64,000 bases of DNA from Planctomycetota bacterium (GTDB taxonomy: Bacteria > Planctomycetota > Phycisphaerae > Phycisphaerales > UBA1924): positions 1 through 64,000 of the forward strand of contig JAFLCN010000001.1 in assembly GCA_017303555.1 (NCBI GenBank), given 5' to 3'. Numbering within the stretch: position 1 is the stretch's first letter; each line of letters opens with the position of its first letter. Both the position numbers and the translations under genes were made by a program. Of the stretch, positions 25,906-34,161 are shown piece after piece. The notes below the pieces were generated by a model. That model searched no databases. It saw only the letters and a list, made by a program, of their open reading frames with translations, and was not told the origin of the DNA.

Positions 25906-28206
25906 ATGACGGAAGAGGTTCGGGCATTCTTTGCAAAGCAGGGACCGATCGCGGGGGCGTTCGGGGCTGGGTATGAGCCGCGCTTGCAGCAGGTGGAGAT
26001 GGCCGAGGCGGTTGCGCGAGCGATGGCGGAGAAAACGCATCTGCTTGCGGAGGCAGGGACGGGGGTCGGAAAGAGCTTTGCGTATCTGGTGCCGGCGATG
26101 CTGCGGTGTTTGCGTGGCGAGACGGTGATCATCGCGACGAACACGATTGCGTTGCAGGAGCAGTTGATACTGAAGGATGTGCCGCTGCTGGTGCGGCTGA
26201 TGGAGGAGGCGTATCCGCGCGCGGAAAGGGAAGAGAGCAAAGCAGCGGAAGCTCGAGAGGATTGGGGGCGTGAGCAGGAAGCTACTCCCACCCCCCACCC
26301 CCTCCCTCGGGGAGGGGGAGAAGGAGACAAGCCGCGCATCAAGCCGGTTCTGGTGAAGGGGCGCGGGAACTATGTGAGCATTCGGCGGTTGAAGCAGGCG
26401 AGTGAGCGGCAGGACAAGTTGTTCAGCGATGCTTCGGCGCGGCGCAGCCTGCACGTGATTGAAGACTGGGCGCAGACGACGCTCGACGGGACGCTGAGCA
26501 CGCTGCCGGCGCTCGAGCGGATGGGTGTATGGGACAAGGTGCAGTCGGACAGCGGGAACTGCATGGGGCGGAAGTGCCCCACGTTTGATCGGTGTTTCTA
26601 TCAGAGCGCGCGGGCGGAGCTGGAGGGCGCGAACCTGCTCATCTGCAATCACGCGCTCTTCTTTTCGGATCTCGCGCTGCGCGTGCAGGATGTGGGGTTC
26701 TTGCCCCGGTATCAGCATGTGGTGCTGGATGAGGCGCACAACGTTGAGGATGTTGCGAGCGAGCACTTTGGGCGGTCGCTAGCGGAGGGGCGGGTGATGC
26801 ACCTGCTCACGACGCTCTGTCATCCGAAATCGGGGAAGGGGTACTTGCCGAATCTGCTGCTGTACGCGTCGGATCCGGATGCGGTGGAGCGGGCGATGCA
26901 GATTGCGATTCGGGCGCAGGATGTGTGCCGCGGATTCTTTGAGAATGTGCTGCGGGCGACGAGGCCGGCGGAGCAGAGCGGAACGGGGTTTGGCTCTGGA
27001 GGTGGCGGAAGGATTCGGCGAGCGGGTGCGTTCGAGAACAACCTGAGCGAGGCGTGCGCGGTTCTGGCGCAGCGGCTGAACACGCTGAAGGAACTGGTGA
27101 AGACGGATGCGGACAGGTTTGAACTGAACGGGTACGCGGAACGCGCGAAGATGATCGCGGATGATGCGCGGGTGCTGGTTGATCAAAGCCAGCCGGGGTG
27201 CGCGTATTGGGTGGAATCAACGGGTGATGAAGATTGGGGCGGCGGTGGGTATCAAAAGGTGACGCTGGCGTGCGCGCCGGTGGAGGTTGGCCCGCTGCTG
27301 AAGGAGCGGCTGTTTTCGGCGGAGCACAGCGTGGTGCTGACGAGCGCAACGCTGGCGACGAAGACGGTGGAAGCTGCGAAGGCGTCGCCGAAGAAGGTTG
27401 AGGAGCGGCGGTTTGTGCCGGATGAAGAGGCGGTGCGGACTGTCGAGGAGACTCCCCCACTGCCGCGGTTTGTACAGAAGCAGGATGCGTTTGCGCACGC
27501 GACGAAGCGGCTGGGTGCGGAGGGCGCGCGGACGATGCAGGTGGGCAGTCCGTTTGATTATGCGAAGCAGGTTGAATTGATGGTGGATCTCACGCCGCCG
27601 GATGCGGATGAGGATTCGTTCGGGGCCGATGGATCGGGCCGGAAGCGGACGTGGGCGGATGATGCAGCGCACGTCGCGCGGCGGGTGATGCATCATGTGA
27701 AAGAAACGGATGGCGGCGCTTTCGTTCTGTTTACGAGTTTGGCGACGCTGCGTGCCGTGGCGAAATTGATTCGCGAGCCACTGGGGGCGCTCGGGCACCC
27801 GGTGATGGCGCAGACTGTCGATGGATCGCGCACGGCGATGCTCGAGCAGTTTCGGAAGGATGAGCGGAGCGTGCTGCTGGGTGCCGCGAGCTTTTGGCAA
27901 GGTGTCGATGTGCGCGGACGGGGATTGCGGAACGTGATCATCACGAAGCTGCCGTTTGATCCGCCGGATCGACCGCTGACGCAGGCACGGCACGAGTTGA
28001 TCGAAGCACGCGGCGGGAACTCGTTTGGAGAGGATTCGCTGCCTCGGGCGATCATCCGGTTCAAGCAGGGGTTTGGAAGATTGATTCGGAGCAGTGAGGA
28101 TCGCGGGCGGGTGGTGGTCTTGGATCCGCGGCTGGTGCGCTCGGGGTATGGGAAGCAGTTTCTGGCGGCATTGCCTGCGGGCGTGCGGGTGACGACGCTG
28201 GAATAG
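25906..28206 (+). CDS. DinG/XPD-like superfamily 2 DNA helicase
   Basis: 766 residues. Walker A AEAGTGVGKS (48-57), DEAH (275-278), and helicase motif VI near IIRFKQGFGRLIRSSEDRGR. The FeS region shows Cys219, Cys224, Cys230 (NCMGRKCPTFDRC), but where the first ligand is expected (KGRGNYVSIRRL) there is Ser158 in place of the usual Cys. The iron-sulfur cluster may be incomplete or use another ligand. Residues about 125-141 come from a GC-palindromic insertion. DinG-type enzymes unwind damaged or R-loop DNA 5' to 3'. The gene stands alone. Confidence 0.88.
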   Translation: MTEEVRAFFAKQGPIAGAFGAGYEPRLQQVEMAEAVARAMAEKTHLLAEAGTGVGKSFAYLVPAMLRCLRGETVIIATNTIALQEQLILKDVPLLVRLMEEAYPRAEREESKAAEAREDWGREQEATPTPHPLPRGGGEGDKPRIKPVLVKGRGNYVSIRRLKQASERQDKLFSDASARRSLHVIEDWAQTTLDGTLSTLPALERMGVWDKVQSDSGNCMGRKCPTFDRCFYQSARAELEGANLLICNHALFFSDLALRVQDVGFLPRYQHVVLDEAHNVEDVASEHFGRSLAEGRVMHLLTTLCHPKSGKGYLPNLLLYASDPDAVERAMQIAIRAQDVCRGFFENVLRATRPAEQSGTGFGSGGGGRIRRAGAFENNLSEACAVLAQRLNTLKELVKTDADRFELNGYAERAKMIADDARVLVDQSQPGCAYWVESTGDEDWGGGGYQKVTLACAPVEVGPLLKERLFSAEHSVVLTSATLATKTVEAAKASPKKVEERRFVPDEEAVRTVEETPPLPRFVQKQDAFAHATKRLGAEGARTMQVGSPFDYAKQVELMVDLTPPDADEDSFGADGSGRKRTWADDAAHVARRVMHHVKETDGGAFVLFTSLATLRAVAKLIREPLGALGHPVMAQTVDGSRTAMLEQFRKDERSVLLGAASFWQGVDVRGRGLRNVIITKLPFDPPDRPLTQARHELIEARGGNSFGEDSLPRAIIRFKQGFGRLIRSSEDRGRVVVLDPRLVRSGYGKQFLAALPAGVRVTTLE
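26285..26325. repeat. Palindromic C-rich/G-rich element inside the helicase gene
   Basis: A run of C-rich sequence turns into its G-rich complement (CCCCTCCCTCGGGGAGGGGG), encoding TPHPLPRGGGEG. This type of sequence occurs as an interspersed repeat in many bacterial genomes, mostly between genes. Here it lies in frame within the first helicase domain. Confidence 0.7.
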
Positions 28207-28440
28207 GGCTGCATAGAGAAGGATGCGGGTGTGGACGGTCCGAGAATTGGTCCTGTTTTTGGGCTGCGCGGCGTTGGCGAAGCCCGGAAAGGGGGAAGGG
28301 GCCGGTTTGGGGCGGAGAAAGTCGAGCAAAATTCTGGGGGTGCAATTAGCCGCGGCGGGGCGGAAGGTCGCACGGATGGATAGCGCGAGCGATCGCGCTC
28401 GAATCAACGAGCGTCCAAGTCCAAAAAGGGAGTCCGAATC

Positions 28441-30129
28441 ATGAACCGTGCGATCCGAAAGCTGCTTGTCACTGCCGCGATGTGTGCGTCACCGGTGTTC
28501 TTCACGACCGCATGGGCGGCGACTCCTCAGGGGACGTCGTTCACCTATCAGGGAAGGCTGACGGACGGCGGCGCGCCGGCGAACGGCGTGTTTGATATCG
28601 AGATGCGGCTGTTCGACGCGGCGGTGGGCGGCAGCCAGGTCGGCCCGACTGTGACGCTGAACGATCAGTCGGTGTCGAACGGGGTGTTCAGCGCGATGCC
28701 GGATTTCGGCGCGGTGATGAACGGCGACGCGCGTTGGATCGAGCTTCGGGTCCGGGCGGGCGCGTCGGTCGGAGCGTACACGCCGATCTCGCCTCGCACG
28801 CTGCTTGATACGACGCCGTACGCGCAGGCGCTGCGATTCCCGTGGTCGGAGACGGGGAACGTTTCGAACGGGCTGATCACGCTGACGAATACGAACACGA
28901 CCTTCGGAACTGCGCACGTGCTGAAGCTCATCAGCGGCGCTCCGAGCGGCAACTCGACGACTTTGTTCTTTCAGCCCGTGCTTGTGTCCGACACGAACTC
29001 GGGCAACGGCATCGCTTCGATGGTGAGTTCGCCGGGCGGCTTCGCGTTTTATGCTCGAAACGAAGGCACAAGCGGCGCATGCTTCGTGGGCGAGAACCTG
29101 GCCAATTCAGGTTCGGCGTTCATTCTGAGCAGCACGAAGACCACAAATTCATCGGACACGATGAGCGTAGTCTCGGCCGGCACGGGCAGCGCCATCACGG
29201 TCTCGGCCAGCAATTCCGCAAACACGTCGAACATTCTCGAGATTTCCAACTCCGGCACGGGACGCGGCGGCTGGTTCAACAGCACAAACGCCTCGGCGAC
29301 GCTTCCGACCGTGTATGCGAAGAACGTCGCAGCGGGCGACAGCATCCCGAACAGCACGCAAGACAACGGCATCGCCATCAAGGGCGAGTCGACCGGCAGC
29401 TTCAGCATCGGCGTGATGGGCAAGGGCGTGCAGGCGGGCGTGTTCGGTTACGGGGCCGCGACAGGCAGCGCGGGCGTCTGGGGCAAGACCGGCGGCGGCG
29501 GCGGCGACGTCTCGACGGGTGTGCGCGGCGACGGCAACGGTGCGGGCACGAGCGGCGTTGCGGCGTTCAACAACCTGGGCACGGCGATCTACGGCCAGAG
29601 CAGCGGCGCGAACAACGCGGGCTTCTTCTCGGGCAACGTGACGGTGACCGGCAACCTGCAGGTGAACGGCTCGAAGAACTTCAAGATCGATCACCCGCTT
29701 GATCCGGCGAATAAGTTCCTGGTGCATGCGGCGGTCGAGAGCAGCGAGATGAAGAACATCTACGACGGCGTGGTGACGCTGGGTGCTGACGGCAGCGCGA
29801 CGGTGACGATGCCGAATTACTTCGGCGCGTTGAACGTGGACTATCGCTATCAGCTGACCTGCATCGGCGGGCAGGCGATGGTGTACATCGCGGAAGAGAT
29901 GAGCCAGAACCACTTCAAGATTGCCGGTGGCAAGCCGGGCATGAAGGTGTCGTGGCAGGTCACCGGTGTGCGGAACGATGCGACGGCGATTTCTCGTCCG
30001 ATGAAGACCGAGGTGGACAAGGTCGGGTACGAGATCGGCCGGTACATGAATCCGGAGGCGTTCGGCCAGCCGGCGACGATGAAGATCGATCCGATGGATG
30101 AGCCGAAGGCTTCGAAGTCGGTGAACTAA
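28441..30129 (+). CDS. Large secreted repeat protein, paralogue 1
   Basis: 562 residues with a signal peptide (to about 27, TAWAATPQG). A conserved N-terminal block (GTSFTYQGRLTDGGAPANGV to FDIEMRLFDA) is followed by a long middle rich in G, S, T and N (GSAITVSASNSANTSNILEI), probably beta-helical or fibrous. The conserved C-terminal block contains KNFKIDHPLDPANKFLVHAA and YDGVVTLGADGSATVTMPNY. The next gene has the same architecture. The layout suggests a surface or extracellular fibre; no binding partner is known. Confidence 0.8.
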   Translation: MNRAIRKLLVTAAMCASPVFFTTAWAATPQGTSFTYQGRLTDGGAPANGVFDIEMRLFDAAVGGSQVGPTVTLNDQSVSNGVFSAMPDFGAVMNGDARWIELRVRAGASVGAYTPISPRTLLDTTPYAQALRFPWSETGNVSNGLITLTNTNTTFGTAHVLKLISGAPSGNSTTLFFQPVLVSDTNSGNGIASMVSSPGGFAFYARNEGTSGACFVGENLANSGSAFILSSTKTTNSSDTMSVVSAGTGSAITVSASNSANTSNILEISNSGTGRGGWFNSTNASATLPTVYAKNVAAGDSIPNSTQDNGIAIKGESTGSFSIGVMGKGVQAGVFGYGAATGSAGVWGKTGGGGGDVSTGVRGDGNGAGTSGVAAFNNLGTAIYGQSSGANNAGFFSGNVTVTGNLQVNGSKNFKIDHPLDPANKFLVHAAVESSEMKNIYDGVVTLGADGSATVTMPNYFGALNVDYRYQLTCIGGQAMVYIAEEMSQNHFKIAGGKPGMKVSWQVTGVRNDATAISRPMKTEVDKVGYEIGRYMNPEAFGQPATMKIDPMDEPKASKSVN

Positions 30130-30163
30130 GTCGGGTTCGAAGGGTTTTCGCAGCACAACCAAG

Positions 30164-30209
30164 CAGTGCCCGCAGGAGACGGCCTCTCGTGCGGGCACTG
30201 TTCTTTTTG
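30164..30209 (+). terminator. Intrinsic terminator between the paralogues
   Basis: CAGTGCCCGCA pairs with TGCGGGCACTG, with a small inner hairpin (GAG/CTC) in the loop, and is followed by TTCTTTTT. It ends the first paralogue's transcript, so the second has its own promoter in the AT-richer stretch 30230-30300. Confidence 0.88.
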
Positions 30210-30390
30210 GGGGTGCCGGAGAGAAAGCACAAGTTCTTTATTTACAAAGACTTAGGAATACCAGGCAGAATCCTTGTCAGGAAATATTCGGAGAATAACC
30301 GCCTTGCTGTTAGCCTATTTACGCGTTGTTCTTTGCCGCGGGATCGGATGCGGCTGACGTTGGAACTGCACTTACTCGGAGAGATTGATC

Positions 30391-32172
30391 ATGATGCGGA
30401 CAGCACGAAATCTGGTGGCGGCGGCGGCTTTGTGCGCGGGCTCGATGACGGCGCTTGCGGGACCGGTCGGTACGAACTTTCCGTATCAGGGAAGGTTGAC
30501 GGACGGCGGGGTGCCGGCGAACGGGGAGTATGACATTCAGTTGCTGATGTTCAACGCGTCGGTCGGTGGAACACAGATCGGGAGCACCCAGACGTTCAGC
30601 AACCGGACGGTCACGAACGGGGTGTTCACGGTGGACGTGAGCTTCGGGGCGCAGTTTGATGGCGAGGAGCGGTGGATCGAGGTGCGGGTGCGGCCGGGCG
30701 ATTCGGTCGGCGCGTACACGCCGATTCTTCCCCGGACTGAAGCGACAGCCACGCCGTATGCGCAGGGTTTGAAGCTGCCGGTGACCCAGGAGGGGAGCGC
30801 GACCAACGGGCTGCTGACGTTCACGAACACGAACACGAGCAACACGGCGCACGTGCTGAAGCTGACGAGCGGAGCGCCCAGCGGGAATTCCCCGGGCATC
30901 TCGTTCCAACCGGTGCTCATACTCGACACCAATGACGGGAACGGGCTGGCCTCGTACGTGAGCGCCGACAATGCGTACGCGTCGCAATTCTCGACATCGG
31001 GAACCAACAGTCGGGCGATCAACGCGGTGAACTCCGGGACGGGGCTTGGCGCGTCGATTCTGCTTTCAAACACGACGAATTCCTCGGACGGATTGAATGT
31101 GACGACAGCGGGCACGGGGCGTGCAGCGGTCTTCATCTCGGCGCTCGGATCGAGCGGGGCGAATGCGGTCGAGATCATCTCGAACGGCAACGCGAACAGT
31201 CAGGCGCTTCGTTCGGTGCACAATGGGCTGGGTGACAATGCCCTGTTTGAGATCACGGATGCCGCGAACCAGGGTGAAGCGGTGGAAGCTCACACGGTGG
31301 GAACGGGCAACGCCGGTTACTTTGCGGTCGACAACGCCGACAGCGGCACCCCGGCCCTTCACGGCACAACAAACGGCGCGAGCGGTGAAGGCGTGTATGG
31401 ATTCTCGTCAGGCGGAAGCGGCGTCGGCGTGCTTGGCACGGCGACTGGATCGTTCTCGCACGGCGTGCGTGGTTCGGGCCTTTCGGCGGGCGTGCGGGGC
31501 GACTGCGGCACGACGAACGGATCGGGTGTTTATGGCGTGACGTCGGCGGGAGGCGGAAGCGCTGCGGGTGTGCGGGGTGATGCGAGCCAGGGCGGTGCTG
31601 CCGGCGGCGCGTTCTACAACAATCAGGGCACGGGCCTGTACGCTCAGTCGACCGGCGGCACGGCGGGGTTCTTTTCTGGCAACGTGACGATCACCGGCAG
31701 CCTGCAGGTGAACGGCGCGAAGAATTTCAAGATCGATCACCCGCTTGATCCGGCGAACAAGTTCCTGGTTCACGCAGCAGTCGAAAGCCCGGAGATGAAG
31801 AACATCTACGACGGTGTGGCGGTGATCGGAGCGGATGGATCGGCGACGGTGATCATGCCGAGCTACTTCAGTGCGCTCAACACGGAGTACCGGTATCAGC
31901 TCACGTGCATCGGGGCGCACGCGCCGGTGTATGTTGCGGAAGAGATCAGCCAGAACCAGTTCAAGATCGCCGGCGGCAAGCCGGGGATGAAGGTCTCTTG
32001 GATGGTGACGGGCGTGCGCAGCGATGCGACGGCGACATCGAAGCCGATGCAGGTTGAGATGAAGAAGATCGGCGACGAGATCGGGAAGTACCTGAATCCG
32101 GAGGCGTTCGGAAAGTCGCCGGAACTGCAGATCGACCCGATGATGCCCGCTCGGGCTTCGACGGTGAACTGA
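30391..32172 (+). CDS. Large secreted repeat protein, paralogue 2
   Basis: 593 residues from the ATG at 30391 (a second ATG follows directly). Signal peptide AAAALCAGSMTALA. Block by block it matches the preceding gene: NFPYQGRLTDGGVPANGEYD at the N-terminus and KNFKIDHPLDPANKFLVHAA near the C-terminus. The G/S/T/N-rich middle has diverged and includes several GVxG-type repeats (EGVYGFSSGGSGVGVLGTAT). A recent tandem duplication with fast change in the middle is the simplest reading. Confidence 0.8.
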   Translation: MMRTARNLVAAAALCAGSMTALAGPVGTNFPYQGRLTDGGVPANGEYDIQLLMFNASVGGTQIGSTQTFSNRTVTNGVFTVDVSFGAQFDGEERWIEVRVRPGDSVGAYTPILPRTEATATPYAQGLKLPVTQEGSATNGLLTFTNTNTSNTAHVLKLTSGAPSGNSPGISFQPVLILDTNDGNGLASYVSADNAYASQFSTSGTNSRAINAVNSGTGLGASILLSNTTNSSDGLNVTTAGTGRAAVFISALGSSGANAVEIISNGNANSQALRSVHNGLGDNALFEITDAANQGEAVEAHTVGTGNAGYFAVDNADSGTPALHGTTNGASGEGVYGFSSGGSGVGVLGTATGSFSHGVRGSGLSAGVRGDCGTTNGSGVYGVTSAGGGSAAGVRGDASQGGAAGGAFYNNQGTGLYAQSTGGTAGFFSGNVTITGSLQVNGAKNFKIDHPLDPANKFLVHAAVESPEMKNIYDGVAVIGADGSATVIMPSYFSALNTEYRYQLTCIGAHAPVYVAEEISQNQFKIAGGKPGMKVSWMVTGVRSDATATSKPMQVEMKKIGDEIGKYLNPEAFGKSPELQIDPMMPARASTVN

Positions 32173-32198
32173 GAGGCTGGAAATACAGAGTGAAGATC

Positions 32199-32230
32199 AA
32201 CCCCCTTCGCGCGAGCGGAGGGGGTTTTTG
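32199..32230 (+). terminator. Intrinsic terminator after paralogue 2
   Basis: AACCCCCTTCGC pairs with GCGGAGGGGGTT around GCGA and is followed by TTTG, a strong terminator. Confidence 0.88.
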
Positions 32231-32438
32231 TTTGCGGAAACTGAGATCGCGCACAAGGGGGCGAATGATAAAGAAGGCATCGAGGCACGGGGCACGAGGC
32301 ATCAAGCCCGGGAAAAGGCTTCGGCGGTCCGGACGTTCGCGCAAAGTTCGGGTAGTCTGTCCGCTACGCTTCGGTTGGCCGCGGGCTGGATTTTGCAGCC
32401 CCACCACTATTTCGGACTCTCACGGGAGAAACGCATTC

Positions 32439-33878
32439 ATGCTGGGACGGATCTTCAAAGCCTACGACGTTCGGGGAACTTATCCGGATTTGCTCAACGA
32501 GGGGCTGGCGTGGCAGATCGGGTACGGGGCGAGCAAGTACCTGTTGAGCGATGCCGCGGCTGGTGGCGAGACAAGCCCGATGATGAAGAACATCGTGGTC
32601 GGGCGCGACATGCGCGCGAGCAGCCCGGGGCTGACGAAGGCGCTGATCAAGGGGATTTCGGATCAGGGCGGGAACGTGATCGACATCGGGATGGTCGATA
32701 CGAGCATGATCTACTTCGCGGTGAATCACCTGGACTGCGCGGGCGGGATCATGGTGACGGCGAGCCACAATCCGCCCAACTACAACGGGTTCAAGGTGAG
32801 CAAGCGCAAAGCCAAGCCGGTGGGCGAAGCGACGGGCCTGGGCGAGATCCGCAAACAGGCGGCGATGGTGGACAAGGCGACGATGGTTCCGGCGCACGGG
32901 CGCATCGAGCAGCGCGACTTGTGGCAGGCGTACAACAAGCACGTGCGGGGTTTCCTGGACATCAAGGGCAAGAAGCTCAAGATCGTGATCGACGGCAGCA
33001 ACGGGATGGCGGGGACGATGATCCCGAAGGTGTTCGGGAAGGAAAGCCCGCTGGGTGCGTATCCGGGGCTTGAGATCATCCCGATCAACTTCGAGAACAC
33101 GAAGAACGTGTTCGTGCACGAGCCCAATCCGCTGGTCGCGGCGAACATGAAGTGGACGCAGGAAGCCGTGCTCAAGCACAAGGCGGATGCGGGCTTCTGC
33201 TACGACGGCGATGCGGACCGGTGCATGGCGGTCGATGAGAAGGGCAAGATCGTCGGGTGCGATCTGCTGACGGGATTGCTCGCAAAGCACTTCCTCGATA
33301 AAGAGCCGGGGAGCGCGATCGCGTACGACCTGCGCTCGACCAAGGCGGTCGCGGAAGAAATCACCAAGCATGGCGGGAAGCCGATCCGCGGACGCGTCGG
33401 GCATGTGTTCATGAAGCAGGCGCTGGCGGATAGCGGCGCCGTGTTTGGCGGCGAGTTGTCCGGGCACTTCTACTTCCGCGACAACTTCAATGCCGACAGC
33501 GGCGCGATCGCGATGTGCACGATCTTGACGGTGCTGGCGCATTCGAGCAAGACGCTGTCGGAGCTGATCAAGCCCATCGCGCGATACTCGCAGAGCGGCG
33601 AGATCAACTTCAGTATCGAGGACAAGGACGGCGCGATCGCTGCGGTGAAGGAGTTCTACGGACCGGGCTCTGAATACCAGGGCGCGATCGATGAGCTCGA
33701 CGGCGTGACGATCGACTGCTTCAGCAAGCCGGGCGATCATGGCGGCTGGTGGGCAAATATCCGCAAGAGCAACACCGAGCCTCTGCTGCGGCTGAACCTC
33801 GAAGCCAAGGACAAGAAGACGCTGGACAAGATGCTGGCCGAGATCGGGCCGAAGCTGGGGCATCAGGTGGAGCATTGA
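32439..33878 (+). CDS. manB: Phosphomannomutase / phosphoglucomutase
   Basis: 479 residues from the ATG at 32439 (MLGRIFKAYDVRG). The phosphoserine loop is TASHNPP (Ser109), the Mg-binding loop YDGDADR, the sugar-binding loop GGELSGHFYFRD, and the phosphate-binding part near RKSNTEPLLRLNLEA. It interconverts mannose-6-phosphate and mannose-1-phosphate (perhaps also glucose phosphates). This is the first step toward GDP-mannose and so toward the GDP-perosamine genes at 56.8-61.2 kb. The exact sugar preference is not visible. Confidence 0.92.
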   Translation: MLGRIFKAYDVRGTYPDLLNEGLAWQIGYGASKYLLSDAAAGGETSPMMKNIVVGRDMRASSPGLTKALIKGISDQGGNVIDIGMVDTSMIYFAVNHLDCAGGIMVTASHNPPNYNGFKVSKRKAKPVGEATGLGEIRKQAAMVDKATMVPAHGRIEQRDLWQAYNKHVRGFLDIKGKKLKIVIDGSNGMAGTMIPKVFGKESPLGAYPGLEIIPINFENTKNVFVHEPNPLVAANMKWTQEAVLKHKADAGFCYDGDADRCMAVDEKGKIVGCDLLTGLLAKHFLDKEPGSAIAYDLRSTKAVAEEITKHGGKPIRGRVGHVFMKQALADSGAVFGGELSGHFYFRDNFNADSGAIAMCTILTVLAHSSKTLSELIKPIARYSQSGEINFSIEDKDGAIAAVKEFYGPGSEYQGAIDELDGVTIDCFSKPGDHGGWWANIRKSNTEPLLRLNLEAKDKKTLDKMLAEIGPKLGHQVEH

Positions 33879-33881
33879 GGA

Positions 33882-33986
33882 ATTTCGGATTTCGGATTTC
33901 GGATTTCGGATTTCGGATTTCGGATTTCGGATTTCGGATTTCGGATTTCGGATTTCGGATTTCGGATTTCGGATTTCGGATTTCGG
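33882..33986. repeat. Heptamer array, 15 perfect copies of ATTTCGG
   Basis: Fifteen identical 7-base units run without interruption in the gap after the phosphomannomutase gene. The unit is not a multiple of three and all forward frames remain open through it. Shorter related arrays occur at 4.93 and 23.58 kb, and a GATGTCG version at 36.75 kb. Confidence 0.95.
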
Positions 33987-34020
33987 GCGGATTCTGATGC
34001 CGCGGAAGTTGGGAATTGGA

Positions 34021-34155
34021 TTTCACCACAAAGGGCACTGAGAACACAAAGGGCACCGAGAAAAAGCAGAGAGTTTGGAAATGGGCGGGCTGGCCTGCTC
34101 TCGGATGGACGACTCTCTGGCTGACTGCTGAAGGCTGACGACTGACAGCTCTTCC
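34021..34155. repeat. CACAAAG block and GCTGA block before the ATPase gene
   Basis: TTTCACCACAAAGGGCACTG and the copies that follow are a relative of the CACAGAG block. GACTGCTGAAGGCTGACGAC followed by TGACAGCTCTT matches the GCTGA block at 5.05 kb. Both precede a start codon closely. Confidence 0.65.
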
Positions 34156-34161
34156 ACCACC

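Noticed and set aside
30230..30300. Specific sigma-70 promoter for the second secreted paralogue
   Set aside because: The stretch is AT-richer and contains TTGTCA and TTTACA, but no -10 box at proper spacing could be chosen with confidence.
33882..33986. Possible CRISPR array
   Set aside because: Units are 7 bases and contiguous, with no spacers and no cas genes; it is a simple tandem repeat.
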